Below are positions 15,301 to 20,035 of a stretch of 20,035 nt of DNA, one piece after another. Position numbers and translations under genes: made by a program. The first letter of the stretch is position 1. The number at the start of each line of letters is the position of its first letter. This stretch comes from DAIDHZ01 sp965370365 (GTDB lineage Bacteria; Chlamydiota; Chlamydiia; Chlamydiales; SM23-39). The stretch covers positions 1 through 20,035 of the forward strand of contig CBDUSP010000027.1 in the NCBI GenBank assembly GCA_965370365.1, given 5' to 3'. Under the pieces are notes generated by a model. The model ran no database searches and had not been told where the DNA came from. It saw only the letters and a list, made by a program, of their open reading frames with translations.

Positions 15301-17992
15301 TCCGGCATCTGTCGCAGAAATCGCGTTTATCAAAGAAGAAATGGAGCGGGCAGAAAAACTCCGAAGACCCGTCTTTATGAGCGATCAAACCGCGCATAAC
15401 CTGTTTGTCCTGAAGTTGAAGGAGCTCTCTCAAGACCAGGCGGGAACCGAAGCATTCCAAGCACTTCTGGATCTCCGAAAGTATGTGAACGACAAGAAAG
15501 TCTTTATTGACGAGCCACATAAAGTCTTGGATGATCGACAAGAATTTAATTACTCCATAGGCTTGCAAGAAGCCGTCAAACCGGCTCAGATCCAGTTTGA
15601 AATCGATCTTTATAAAAACTTATTTAGTCTCATCAAAAATCGTTATCAACTCGAATGTTTCCCGGACAAAAATCTCCCCTTTCTTACGGAAGAAGCCTAT
15701 CGCCGTGAAATCATCCCCTCTCTTTTGGATCGGATGATTCAAGCGACACCTGAAGAAAGGCGGTATCTCGCAGGCAACTTGGAACTCGAAGAGCAGCAAC
15801 AAATAGAGCAAAAACTTTCAGGGAAACGAGGGGGTTTTGTTCGCCTTCTCCATGATCAACTTCATTATTACCTCCCACAAACCTTGCAACGTCACTGTGA
15901 TGCCCACTATGCGCTCAATGACCCAGAAGGAGAACGGGTTGCAATTCCTCTAGAAGACGCGCGCAACCCAAGACAAAATAATGAATTTGTCTCCATCGAC
16001 CAACTGCTAAACTTCACCATTCAAGCGAACTTAAAAACTCCCCTCTCTCTTAAATACGTTCGCACGTACCTCCAAGACTTAAGTAAACGGGCTGCGGAAG
16101 AATCTGATAAAGAAGCCAAATCTTTGAAGGAAACAAAGGCCTATCAAACCTTTATTCGTTTAACCCAAGCAATGCTACCCCCTCCTTCAGGTCTCTTAGT
16201 CTTAAAACCGATGGAAATTCATCGCATACAAGAACACCTCAATCAGAACATCGAAGCAAAACTGCAATTCATTCAAGCGGAAGTGCTTCCCAAAGTGCGT
16301 ACTTTCCAAGAGAAAGTCAGTAGCTCTCCTCATTTACTTGTCCATTGCTTTAAGAACCGAGTCGTCGGCAGCTCAGGGACACTCTCCATGCAGCACTTCC
16401 CATACACCTGCCAAATCGCCTCCGATGAAAAAGCCATCGTTCGAACTATTGTCGCTTTATTGAAGAAAAATGATTCGATCGTAGAACTCAACGCAACAGA
16501 GAGTCGTTACCCGATTGCCGCCCTTCAAAAGCAGTTTCCGGATAGCTCCGTCATGATTGAAGTAGGCGCGCTGCTGCGGCACTATCCCAATATTGATCAA
16601 ATTGCCCAAGAAATCCTCAAAGTTTATCCCCAATTTGTTGGTGTGGCGAGTTTTGATCATGATGGCCATCCTGTTGTTATGACAAAAAACTCCACTGCCT
16701 GGATCCCTGAAGAAATCGCCGGCATCCCCCGTTCACAGCTCTTCTGGTTTTATGGACAAAAGGACACTACAGGGCGCGATGAAAAACTAGGCGAAAAAGC
16801 TGTCGCCACTGTTCTTGTCGACAAGCACACTACACTCACTCATCTTATTCAAGGAATCGGGCGTATGCGGGGCATCCTCAATGGACAGAGAGCCAAAATC
16901 GCCATTGATAAGGAAAGCACCATAAAAATGCGCAAAGTCCTCGGAAAACCAACCGACGCCCTCACCCTGCTCGATATCATCAGCTATTGCGCAGAGCAAG
17001 AAGGAACAAGCAACGGATATGCGAACTTCCGCTCTTTATCTCTACAACTCGACGCTCTGATTGAAAATTGCTTATGGGACACGATTCTTGAAACACCACA
17101 GGATTTACAAAAGGTCCGAGAGTACATCATCAAGTCAACAAAGGATGAGCCCTTACTCCGCCCCAGTATGACACTTTTCCCCGTAGACAGATCATTTGCT
17201 CTAGAAAAACTCTTAAGCTCCTTCCGAAAAAAGATCCAACAAATCACCGCCTGGAAACTCGATCTCCCTTACATGGAAAAAACAAGCGAGCGCATTCGAA
17301 ATCACATGCATTACCCAGAGAAGGTATATCTACACCACCAACTTGGCACCTCACAAATCGTAGAAACCACCTCCGCCGAGCAAACGACCACAACTCTTGA
17401 GACACAAACAATTGCCGCAGATCTTACAGAAACGATCAGCGCGCAATACTCTTGGACAGGCTTCTTCAAAGATAAAGAGCCACTGCCACGCTCATACGAA
17501 ATTATCCCCCATTCATTATCTCTCGTATTTTCTCATCCCCGCCTCGAGAAATACCAACCCCTATTTACAAAAACCCCTCTCTATATTTCGCAAAATGCCC
17601 TCTGCACATTTACAGGCGATATAGTTCAACAACCAGGCTTAGTCAATGGATATATGAAACCTCTGCATTACATCGCCCAGCTTCCAGACGGATGCTATGT
17701 CCTCATCGACACACAAGAAGCAGCCCAAATCCTTAAACAACCCAAGACCGTACGCCTGCTTTGGCTCGTCAATCACGGCCCTCTCATCCTGAACACCAAA
17801 GAGCCCCTAGAATGCAAAAAGATGGAACTTCAAGCCAAGTTACTCAATGGAGACTTGCAATTCACAGACGAGCAACAAGACCTTTTTAACGCAACATTTT
17901 CCCTTGAGCATCACATTCTCTTGAAGAGTTTTGTCTCTGAAATCCTCCAGTACAGGAAGATAAGATTGCCAGTCGTTACAAACGTTCTTTAG
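9398..17992 (+). CDS. Giant DUF3638/DUF3645-like NTPase (helicase-like), 2864 aa
   Basis: This uninterrupted 2,864-residue protein has an unknown function. Residues about 57-81 are strongly hydrophobic and may anchor or export it. A GGHALFYEF block (246-254) and QHGKSCSLQA (360-369) mark a separate N-terminal domain. About 1,500 residues of mainly helical sequence follow. The last third holds helicase-like motifs: RKEQ (1889-1892), Walker A TGFGKS (1909-1914), FIDEPHKVL with Walker B DEPH (2038-2041), SSGTL (2325-2329), TTGRD (2457-2461) and QGIGRMRG (2485-2492). Their order, and the text around DEPH and GRMR, match the DUF3638 and DUF3645 domains of very large fungal proteins. A Thr-rich linker lies near 2655-2675. 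No clear Shine-Dalgarno precedes the ATG, but the frame is closed close upstream. It sits alone between direct repeats, convergent with the thioredoxin gene. Roles in nucleic-acid or protein remodelling, or as an effector, are guesses. Confidence 0.85.
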   Translation: MTTISLFTPINYTRPRSYTELAISTLSHYFYLGGMQATVVKNDEVQLEDGKISWNTIALKVASYVLLFPLTLPLLAINLALRYQHHFTVIRERITLLVPQNEGIYRSTSIKSSPLTLVSNLVDSVAKRISFHPSWQTLASQSPLIKRTGAHVDTTLLQFLLNDYVGGGEGHNQDRAVDFFKHYLDRYLAIWPEDAQATQIGEKLESYIYESDPTRPLTEVANEIWERLEQRGYICLGGGLKDGDNGGHALFYEFAQDSWGQVTFQITNSGDGLQYHPQIDSNTHYRTLVFSGATLSHLKQNQFLELLLSFNRTRPPLKQLDGIIFPLDPHLCSIHDLYVSLLHGWPGTESFLAKNPGRAQHGKSCSLQAMMKWFKGTCDHTHHSWLKLWIKLSAFSDYLDNNPEHSSQFIADAVRKLSSQIDKMDQQNQIPPQLFDAWKELSQRALEKKRIALTVESEKRASTALTSRVTGLGLDGYQIVKVNQSSIKDEKQAVASYNYPHAFPGEMAPLTEIPTLARKNIAPLFDEMSNRLNLARLLPFCTNWGPQNKEVLENLGKLTSLFFYSKHPFPSLQVPDSFFVDLLNVWMGVYLAAKREGTFPKEVLLEWIRGASLLVKSYTDEFRFDSPQTRKKWTELSSLIASEEASLESALGVGYTPPPNYWTVWDQDYHSEHFGWCPFGIAFLRDGYECKSIETLKELPEMAHYARRILQTHQTSSAQIIEGKYQGFNSSPHWIDIHKAIDSFGCKLPIVPYYDVLRESLASLFVLADRHLSKRKSTYNPSQTDLIDVWPEEEYMTSRGSIQWRRPALDSVVDTTTRLKTPKAKPECILPKTEAKWEHAEDLNQRIKGVLMDEERQFPFSLPEEEHELLTFVQKETTTRIPEMLVFFRKCLHKISLVPYQAVFEHLLFSKKGGEILEGLFCSKDASIPLLFQFFVNSYEELLKSNPKAQVAAASLVSSHLRLFQMSCFYDHPDKKLHEEQLFKALEKLILAGQKNPILGKALGEAVFAALPTLEFIYPTLLKRSDFLASLTTTCLLECVPGDYTQSPYSQLQLHYGWVSFNALLDRHPEKVSALWKSAAMKIFGKEESSHCVWDRALGQLQLKSLTIDVASRTILNDEFNMRLIPKEYRDYKFRELFNDRNFFSFRRQEGKIQIYAFVSENDSYELRVEEEDICIYKKFGEEFYKISRDYPPDSLAKEKYTLWQKNAQYLLEETKTRKIIAAGSRDGLQRCQDGKQQKETLSTFDRDKPTFLSALFNQLHLSYLVWADPSSKCIQSIEVPSLQLEFIQDKKRMHSKTFPGFYLAVNQHVQFLKNFVSTIVLENAMGRKKVIVPILPFMECKYKPYAEEKTGSTTIYGTPENQPYLTFDLTSGASEPIFSPHPRNQTSITWLVSLYIHTRQYRKALDLLKETHVTSQRTLSPLTKQIVEYACNTSSDTHPHAIALRLKLRAWHGALKGKDCDKDLDLYDSLRNSMGVFALSPKEFPKTGDRFKDSTALVKNARDLYLMRWGSSYLAGLFTQKLREKMDEASMKRPEQALSLHVSSEAFILNFFHHCDTIHNGSEIEKNKLRQLLYFTCQDQSPLIKIMSRTLLQEENAENKTDIPALFRLEDDAFQNKFTKYLETIDHETTVIYPSYRSGDIHFNKEGYPQTTSPRAAKYTDTFQPMFPISFDLPLEPLPFSSLEGDLMSSKPVDLTAELHAVHRLSEWAIGKSLQRLNKGALQLKEELLRADPEQEIMSSDPILRESALQSYQTEISARNQALQMKERAILDTANDLHNQHQLHLEVGRELRDPFDIETLLIALGRKDLSVIRNSNPSLSNQEIAYLMQEMAEYACLRGDVQQLMRAEKCLKDGSEEYINHARAKRCYNPAESPDLLVFEVLSNLVLRKEQVEALKAFTPGTLLEARTGFGKSKVLLPLWLLLTAQTNLAIFIAPANLFESQERYLQELLKKAYHFFAIPIEFSRNSPASVAEIAFIKEEMERAEKLRRPVFMSDQTAHNLFVLKLKELSQDQAGTEAFQALLDLRKYVNDKKVFIDEPHKVLDDRQEFNYSIGLQEAVKPAQIQFEIDLYKNLFSLIKNRYQLECFPDKNLPFLTEEAYRREIIPSLLDRMIQATPEERRYLAGNLELEEQQQIEQKLSGKRGGFVRLLHDQLHYYLPQTLQRHCDAHYALNDPEGERVAIPLEDARNPRQNNEFVSIDQLLNFTIQANLKTPLSLKYVRTYLQDLSKRAAEESDKEAKSLKETKAYQTFIRLTQAMLPPPSGLLVLKPMEIHRIQEHLNQNIEAKLQFIQAEVLPKVRTFQEKVSSSPHLLVHCFKNRVVGSSGTLSMQHFPYTCQIASDEKAIVRTIVALLKKNDSIVELNATESRYPIAALQKQFPDSSVMIEVGALLRHYPNIDQIAQEILKVYPQFVGVASFDHDGHPVVMTKNSTAWIPEEIAGIPRSQLFWFYGQKDTTGRDEKLGEKAVATVLVDKHTTLTHLIQGIGRMRGILNGQRAKIAIDKESTIKMRKVLGKPTDALTLLDIISYCAEQEGTSNGYANFRSLSLQLDALIENCLWDTILETPQDLQKVREYIIKSTKDEPLLRPSMTLFPVDRSFALEKLLSSFRKKIQQITAWKLDLPYMEKTSERIRNHMHYPEKVYLHHQLGTSQIVETTSAEQTTTTLETQTIAADLTETISAQYSWTGFFKDKEPLPRSYEIIPHSLSLVFSHPRLEKYQPLFTKTPLYISQNALCTFTGDIVQQPGLVNGYMKPLHYIAQLPDGCYVLIDTQEAAQILKQPKTVRLLWLVNHGPLILNTKEPLECKKMELQAKLLNGDLQFTDEQQDLFNATFSLEHHILLKSFVSEILQYRKIRLPVVTNVL

Positions 17993-18135
17993 AGCCATTA
18001 ATGCGTTGTCAAATCAAGTAAATACATCAATTGTTTTTTGTTTTATTTTTATGCCAATAATGAAAGTGCATTCCAAAGATAGATGGGATAAAATCCTCTT
18101 GTGATGCAAATATAGGGAGCGTACCTAAAAGAGGT

Positions 18136-18193
18136 TCTGTCGATTTTTGGCAGCTTTTACGCTGCTCAAAGCAGCAAAAACTAAGCTGACAGA
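18136..18193. terminator. Nested hairpins between convergent genes, likely bidirectional terminator
   Basis: TCTGTC (18136-18141) and GACAGA (18188-18193) bracket a TTTTT/AAAAA pair and an inner hairpin GCTGCT-CAA-AGCAGC (18161-18175). A second, mutually exclusive hairpin is possible: GCAGC (18150-18154) with GCTGC (18161-18165). The inner hairpin is followed by AAAAA on the plus strand, so neither strand shows a perfect intrinsic terminator, but position between the giant gene and the thioredoxin gene suits termination from both sides. The remaining 17993-18135 stretch is AT-rich and holds nothing I can name. Confidence 0.5.
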
Positions 18194-18196
18194 GCA

Positions 18197-18925
18197 CTAG
18201 TCCTTCAAGCTTGCAAAGTATTTAAGAATTTCTGGGAGGCCTGCTTTTCTTATTGGCTCTTCGTTGTCCTCAAAGATAAGCAATGTGGGAAGTGCTTTGA
18301 TTTTATATTTGTCGCCTACTTCAGAAACTGTATCCACATTGACGTTTAAAAAAGTTCCCTTCGAAGCAAGATCGATGGAATACTGATCAAACCTAGGAGC
18401 GAGCATCTTACAAGGCGGGCACATCGTTGAATAACAATCCAAATAAAGAGGACCATTAGCACTTGCAATTTCTTTTTCTAACTCTTCAAGAGTGGTGATT
18501 TCTCTAACCTTGCTCATTTCTGTCGCTTGGGCAGACGGTTCCTCTCGCATCATCGCGATACAATCGAAAAGTTCTTGCACATCGACCGCTAATAGGCCTT
18601 TTGGAGCCTCTTTAAAGCAAAAGATTTCAAATTCGATTTTCTGCTTTCCGAAAGCGGGATTCAGTTCTGGTTCGATTGTTTCAACAATCAACTCTCCATC
18701 TTCAGCACTCGTTACTCCTTTAAACTCCAACGTCTGTCCACTTTCATCAGAATAGGAGATTCTTTTGAAAACAAAGTAACCAAACTCCCTTTCCTGGCAA
18801 ATGTCTAGTGCCCTGCCATAGGACTGACTTGTGCTTACACTGAATTGATAAAACTGATTCTCCCCAATTTCAGCGTTGAGAAGGCAAGTGAAACTTGTAA
18901 AAAGAACCAAAAGAATTTTTTTCAT
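18197..18925 (-). CDS. Exported thioredoxin-like protein
   Basis: This 242-residue protein starts with a signal peptide (MKKILLVLFTSFTCLLNA) and ends in a thioredoxin domain. Residues about 20-130 form a beta-rich domain I do not recognise. From about 143 the thioredoxin fold is clear: LEELEKEIASANGPLYLDCY, then active-site CPPC (169-172) in TMCPPCKMLAP, and the cis-proline in KALPTLLIF (213). It likely acts as a disulfide reductase or isomerase in the periplasm or at the membrane. CPPC instead of CGPC suggests a different redox potential from cytoplasmic thioredoxin. The ATG at 18925 has GGAG eight bases upstream. The first 21 codons and the leader lie inside the 272-bp direct repeat, with the tRNA-Asn remnant ending about 30 bases before the start codon, so its original promoter may have been the tRNA's or may have been replaced. 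It converges on the giant gene. Confidence 0.85.
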   Translation of the reverse strand: MKKILLVLFTSFTCLLNAEIGENQFYQFSVSTSQSYGRALDICQEREFGYFVFKRISYSDESGQTLEFKGVTSAEDGELIVETIEPELNPAFGKQKIEFEIFCFKEAPKGLLAVDVQELFDCIAMMREEPSAQATEMSKVREITTLEELEKEIASANGPLYLDCYSTMCPPCKMLAPRFDQYSIDLASKGTFLNVNVDTVSEVGDKYKIKALPTLLIFEDNEEPIRKAGLPEILKYFASLKD

Positions 18926-19134
18926 AGGACTCGCTCCAAATCAAGAAGGTGATCTCCGGGTGCAAGATTCGAACTTGCGACCAATGGATTAACAGTCTCA
19001 CTAATTGCCGTACTCGACAACGTCTCATAACGTGTAACAGGGTGGATTTTAGTAGATTACGCAATTCCTTTCAAGGTGTAGATCCGCCTGGTCTTGTATG
19101 GTTTTGTGGGTCATTGCAGCGTGAGTGCAGCACG
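18863..19134. repeat. 272-bp direct repeat, right copy
   Basis: This is the second copy of the repeat at 8970-9241, same orientation, six substitutions, no gaps. Here it includes the true 5' end and leader of the intact thioredoxin-like gene, which suggests this is the parental copy. Recombination between the copies would release a 9,893-bp circle with the giant gene and a complete thioredoxin gene, leaving one repeat behind. Confidence 0.95.
18954..18995 (-). tRNA. tRNA-Asn 3' half only (second copy)
   Basis: This is identical to the remnant at 9061-9102: anticodon loop CTGTTAA with GTT, variable loop, T-arm and acceptor 3' strand, no 5' half. Because neither copy has an intact tRNA, the duplication came after the tRNA was already split. 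Confidence 0.7.
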
Positions 19135-19343
19135 ACCCCATCTATGGGACCATCTGAAGTTGTAAGAAAAGCAGCGTCTACAAAGCTATTGCCAATCATC
19201 TCGTATTCAACGATTGTGATGAGATCTTCATGTTTGGCTCCATGAAAAATCAGAGTCAGAATCGGAGAAGCCATCTTCGGAGTCTCTGAACGTGTCAAAG
19301 CTATGCTTCGTTTCCAAGTCTCCAAGTTTTTTCTGGATGATCG
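19135..19343 (-). pseudogene. Unrecognised reading-frame remnant cut by the repeat
   Basis: The minus-strand frame is open from 19343 (after TAA at 19344-19346) to the repeat edge at 19135 and then runs into repeat sequence, stopping at 19071. The unique part reads like real protein (WKRSIALTRSETPKMASPIL, later VEYEMIGNSFVDAAFL) but has no good start codon (only TTG at 19325 or internal ATG) and ends artificially in tRNA-derived sequence. I do not recognise the family. A distant resemblance to Hcp-like tube proteins is too weak to use. I take it as a gene fragment truncated when the repeat was formed. Confidence 0.35.
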
Positions 19344-19459
19344 TTAAAATGTGATTTTCTTCAATTGATTACTTGTTTGTAGATTGATTTGAATCCACGA
19401 AATACTTTTTTGAGTTCTTTAACGGGAAAAATGCGACTCATTCCATAGAGCAGGTAGGC

Positions 19460-19622
19460 TATACCCAAATCAACTCAAAAGTTGGAGTTAGGCGGGATTG
19501 AAAGCTGCCGCATTTGGACAATCGTACGTGGTTTAGTATTAACAAAACAAAGCCACTTGCGATCGTTCAAATGCGGCGCTTTGAACCCGCCTAACTCCAA
19601 CTTTTGAGTTGATTTGGGTATA
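19460..19622. mobile_element. MITE with 35-bp perfect terminal inverted repeats and TA duplication
   Basis: The element proper is 159 bp (19462-19620). It starts TACCCAAATCAACTC and ends with the reverse complement. The outer 35 bases at each end are perfect inverted repeats, and pairing continues imperfectly almost to the centre around GTGG...CCAC. It is flanked by TA on both sides, and removing one TA plus the element restores CTAG. Insertion at TA within CTAG is typical of IS630/Tc1-mariner transposases, so this is probably a non-autonomous derivative of such an IS. It has no coding capacity of its own. It interrupts the dnaB remnant. The bases 19344-19459 on its left side hold only a short open frame with no known similarity. 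Confidence 0.85.
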
Positions 19623-19873
19623 GCTGAGGGAGGAAAAGGATTCCTCAAGTTTTTGCTGATCCTTTAACTCCTCACTAACCAGGTGGACGTCTGTTGATTT
19701 CTCGTTACGGTAAGAGGACTGTAAAAGCCTGAAGATTGTTCTATGCTGTACAAAACAAAAGTGAGATTCTTCTAATGCTTTAACGGCTACTCTCGCGGCG
19801 TCTGCATTTGTTAGCATACAGCCGAGAACCATCATTTCCGAATCTTTTGAGTGGAGGGAGTTACTACTTTCAC
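19623..19873 (-). pseudogene. dnaB: Broken N-terminal fragment of replicative helicase dnaB
   Basis: The minus strand encodes the start of a DnaB replicative helicase: LHSKDSEMMVLGCMLTN, then VQHRTIFRLLQSSYR and STDVHLVSEELKDQQKLEE. This is the N-terminal domain (about residues 8-75), with wording close to chlamydial DnaB. It is not functional. A GTG at 19873 with an upstream AGGA reads MKVVTPS but then falls out of frame with the rest, so a one-base indel lies within about the first eight codons. The frame is cut by the MITE at 19622. Even with the MITE removed a TAG follows at once, and no ATPase domain (Walker A, DnaB motifs) appears downstream. It may come from a chromosomal duplicate or from a plasmid copy, since chlamydial plasmids carry a dnaB-like gene. 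Confidence 0.8.
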
Positions 19874-19893
19874 CTTGTCCTACCGGGAGCCCG

Positions 19894-19923
19894 ATTGTAG
19901 ATTATAGATGCAGGGGATGTCAA
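19894..19923 (-). promoter_or_regulatory. Sigma-70-like promoter upstream of the dnaB remnant
   Basis: On the minus strand a consensus -35, TTGACA (19923-19918), is followed 18 bases later by TACAAT (19899-19894). A perfect TATAAT also lies here (19906-19901) but only 11 bases from the -35. Transcription would start near 19887, just before the GTG at 19873. It probably survives from the time the dnaB gene was intact. Confidence 0.55.
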
Positions 19924-19966
19924 TAAGTCAGCACAAGGCTGCAGAATCGAGTGCAGAGGAATACAT

Positions 19967-20035
19967 TTAAGGAGATCCTTTTCCTTTAGTTTTTTCTAAC
20001 TCGAGACATCGGATTATTACCGAATCAATCTCTAT
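19967..20035 (-). CDS. Possible C-terminal end of an unidentified gene (cut by window)
   Basis: From the right edge the minus strand is open for 22 codons (IEIDSVIIRCLELEKTKGKG then SP) and stops with TAA at 19967-19969, just before the dnaB promoter. The helical start and charged tail look like a natural protein end, but this is too short to identify or to exclude chance. Confidence 0.25.
   Translation of the reverse strand: MEIDSVIIRCLELEKTKGKGSP

Noticed and set aside
17340..17420. Thr-rich stretch in the giant protein as a tandem repeat
   Set aside because: Low-complexity threonine and glutamate richness without a regular repeat unit; treated as a linker.
18051..18104. 17-codon open frame starting at an ATG between the giant gene and the thioredoxin gene
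   Set aside because: Too short, with no ribosome binding site and no recognisable sequence.
19361..19459. Open minus-strand frame left of the MITE (contains YLLYGMSRIFPVKELKK)
   Set aside because: It does not resemble DnaB or any family I know, and when the MITE is removed the dnaB frame meets a stop at once, so I cannot support it as part of that gene or as a gene.
1..20035. CRISPR array, rRNA operon, integrase or transposase gene
   Set aside because: Searched for by eye; no spaced direct repeats, rRNA motifs or recombinase signatures are present, although att-like and MITE scars are.

Overview
The window looks like a chromosomal accessory region of a chlamydia-like bacterium, probably an environmental, amoeba-associated relative of Parachlamydia, Waddlia or Simkania. 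The main pointers are a broken DnaB N-terminus whose SEMMVLGCMLTN motif resembles chlamydial DnaB, and a giant protein with an N-terminal hydrophobic hairpin-like segment followed by helicase motifs of the DUF3638/DUF3645 type. That family is best known from fungi and other eukaryotes and also occurs in bacteria living inside protists. The lineage is an inference; no rRNA or complete housekeeping gene is present to fix it.

Left part (1-7474), mostly intact metabolic genes. The 3' end of a DUF4143-type AAA ATPase converges on an M48-like membrane metallopeptidase. A copper-type P1B ATPase and a short acetate kinase follow on the minus strand, with the ATPase start nested inside the 3' end of the kinase gene. 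Phosphoketolase (xfp) is transcribed away from them across a 52-bp gap. Xfp makes acetyl phosphate from xylulose 5-phosphate or fructose 6-phosphate and AckA turns it into acetate plus ATP, so the pair forms a compact energy-yielding shunt. A small beta-barrel-like exported protein follows.

Middle part (7475-9397). A minus-strand choloylglycine hydrolase / penicillin V acylase-type gene is followed directly, and in the same frame after its TAG, by the last 67 codons of a serine beta-lactamase-like gene that ends in a strong terminator. Upstream lies a 272-bp repeat carrying the 3' half of a tRNA-Asn and the first codons of a thioredoxin-like gene.

Cassette (8970-19134). Two copies of this 272-bp direct repeat (6 mismatches, no gaps) lie exactly 9,893 bp apart. 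Between them are an uninterrupted 2,864-codon gene for a DUF3638/DUF3645-like NTPase and an exported thioredoxin-like protein that converges on it. The second repeat copy contains the real 5' end of the thioredoxin gene; the first holds only an orphan copy of its signal peptide. The layout suggests a duplicated or mobile module next to a former tRNA integration site, able in principle to be lost by recombination between the repeats.

Right part (19135-20035) is decayed: an unrecognised reading-frame remnant, a 159-bp MITE with 35-bp perfect terminal inverted repeats inserted at a CTAG site with TA duplication, a frameshifted dnaB N-terminal fragment with a promoter-like sequence, and possibly the last codons of another gene at the window edge.
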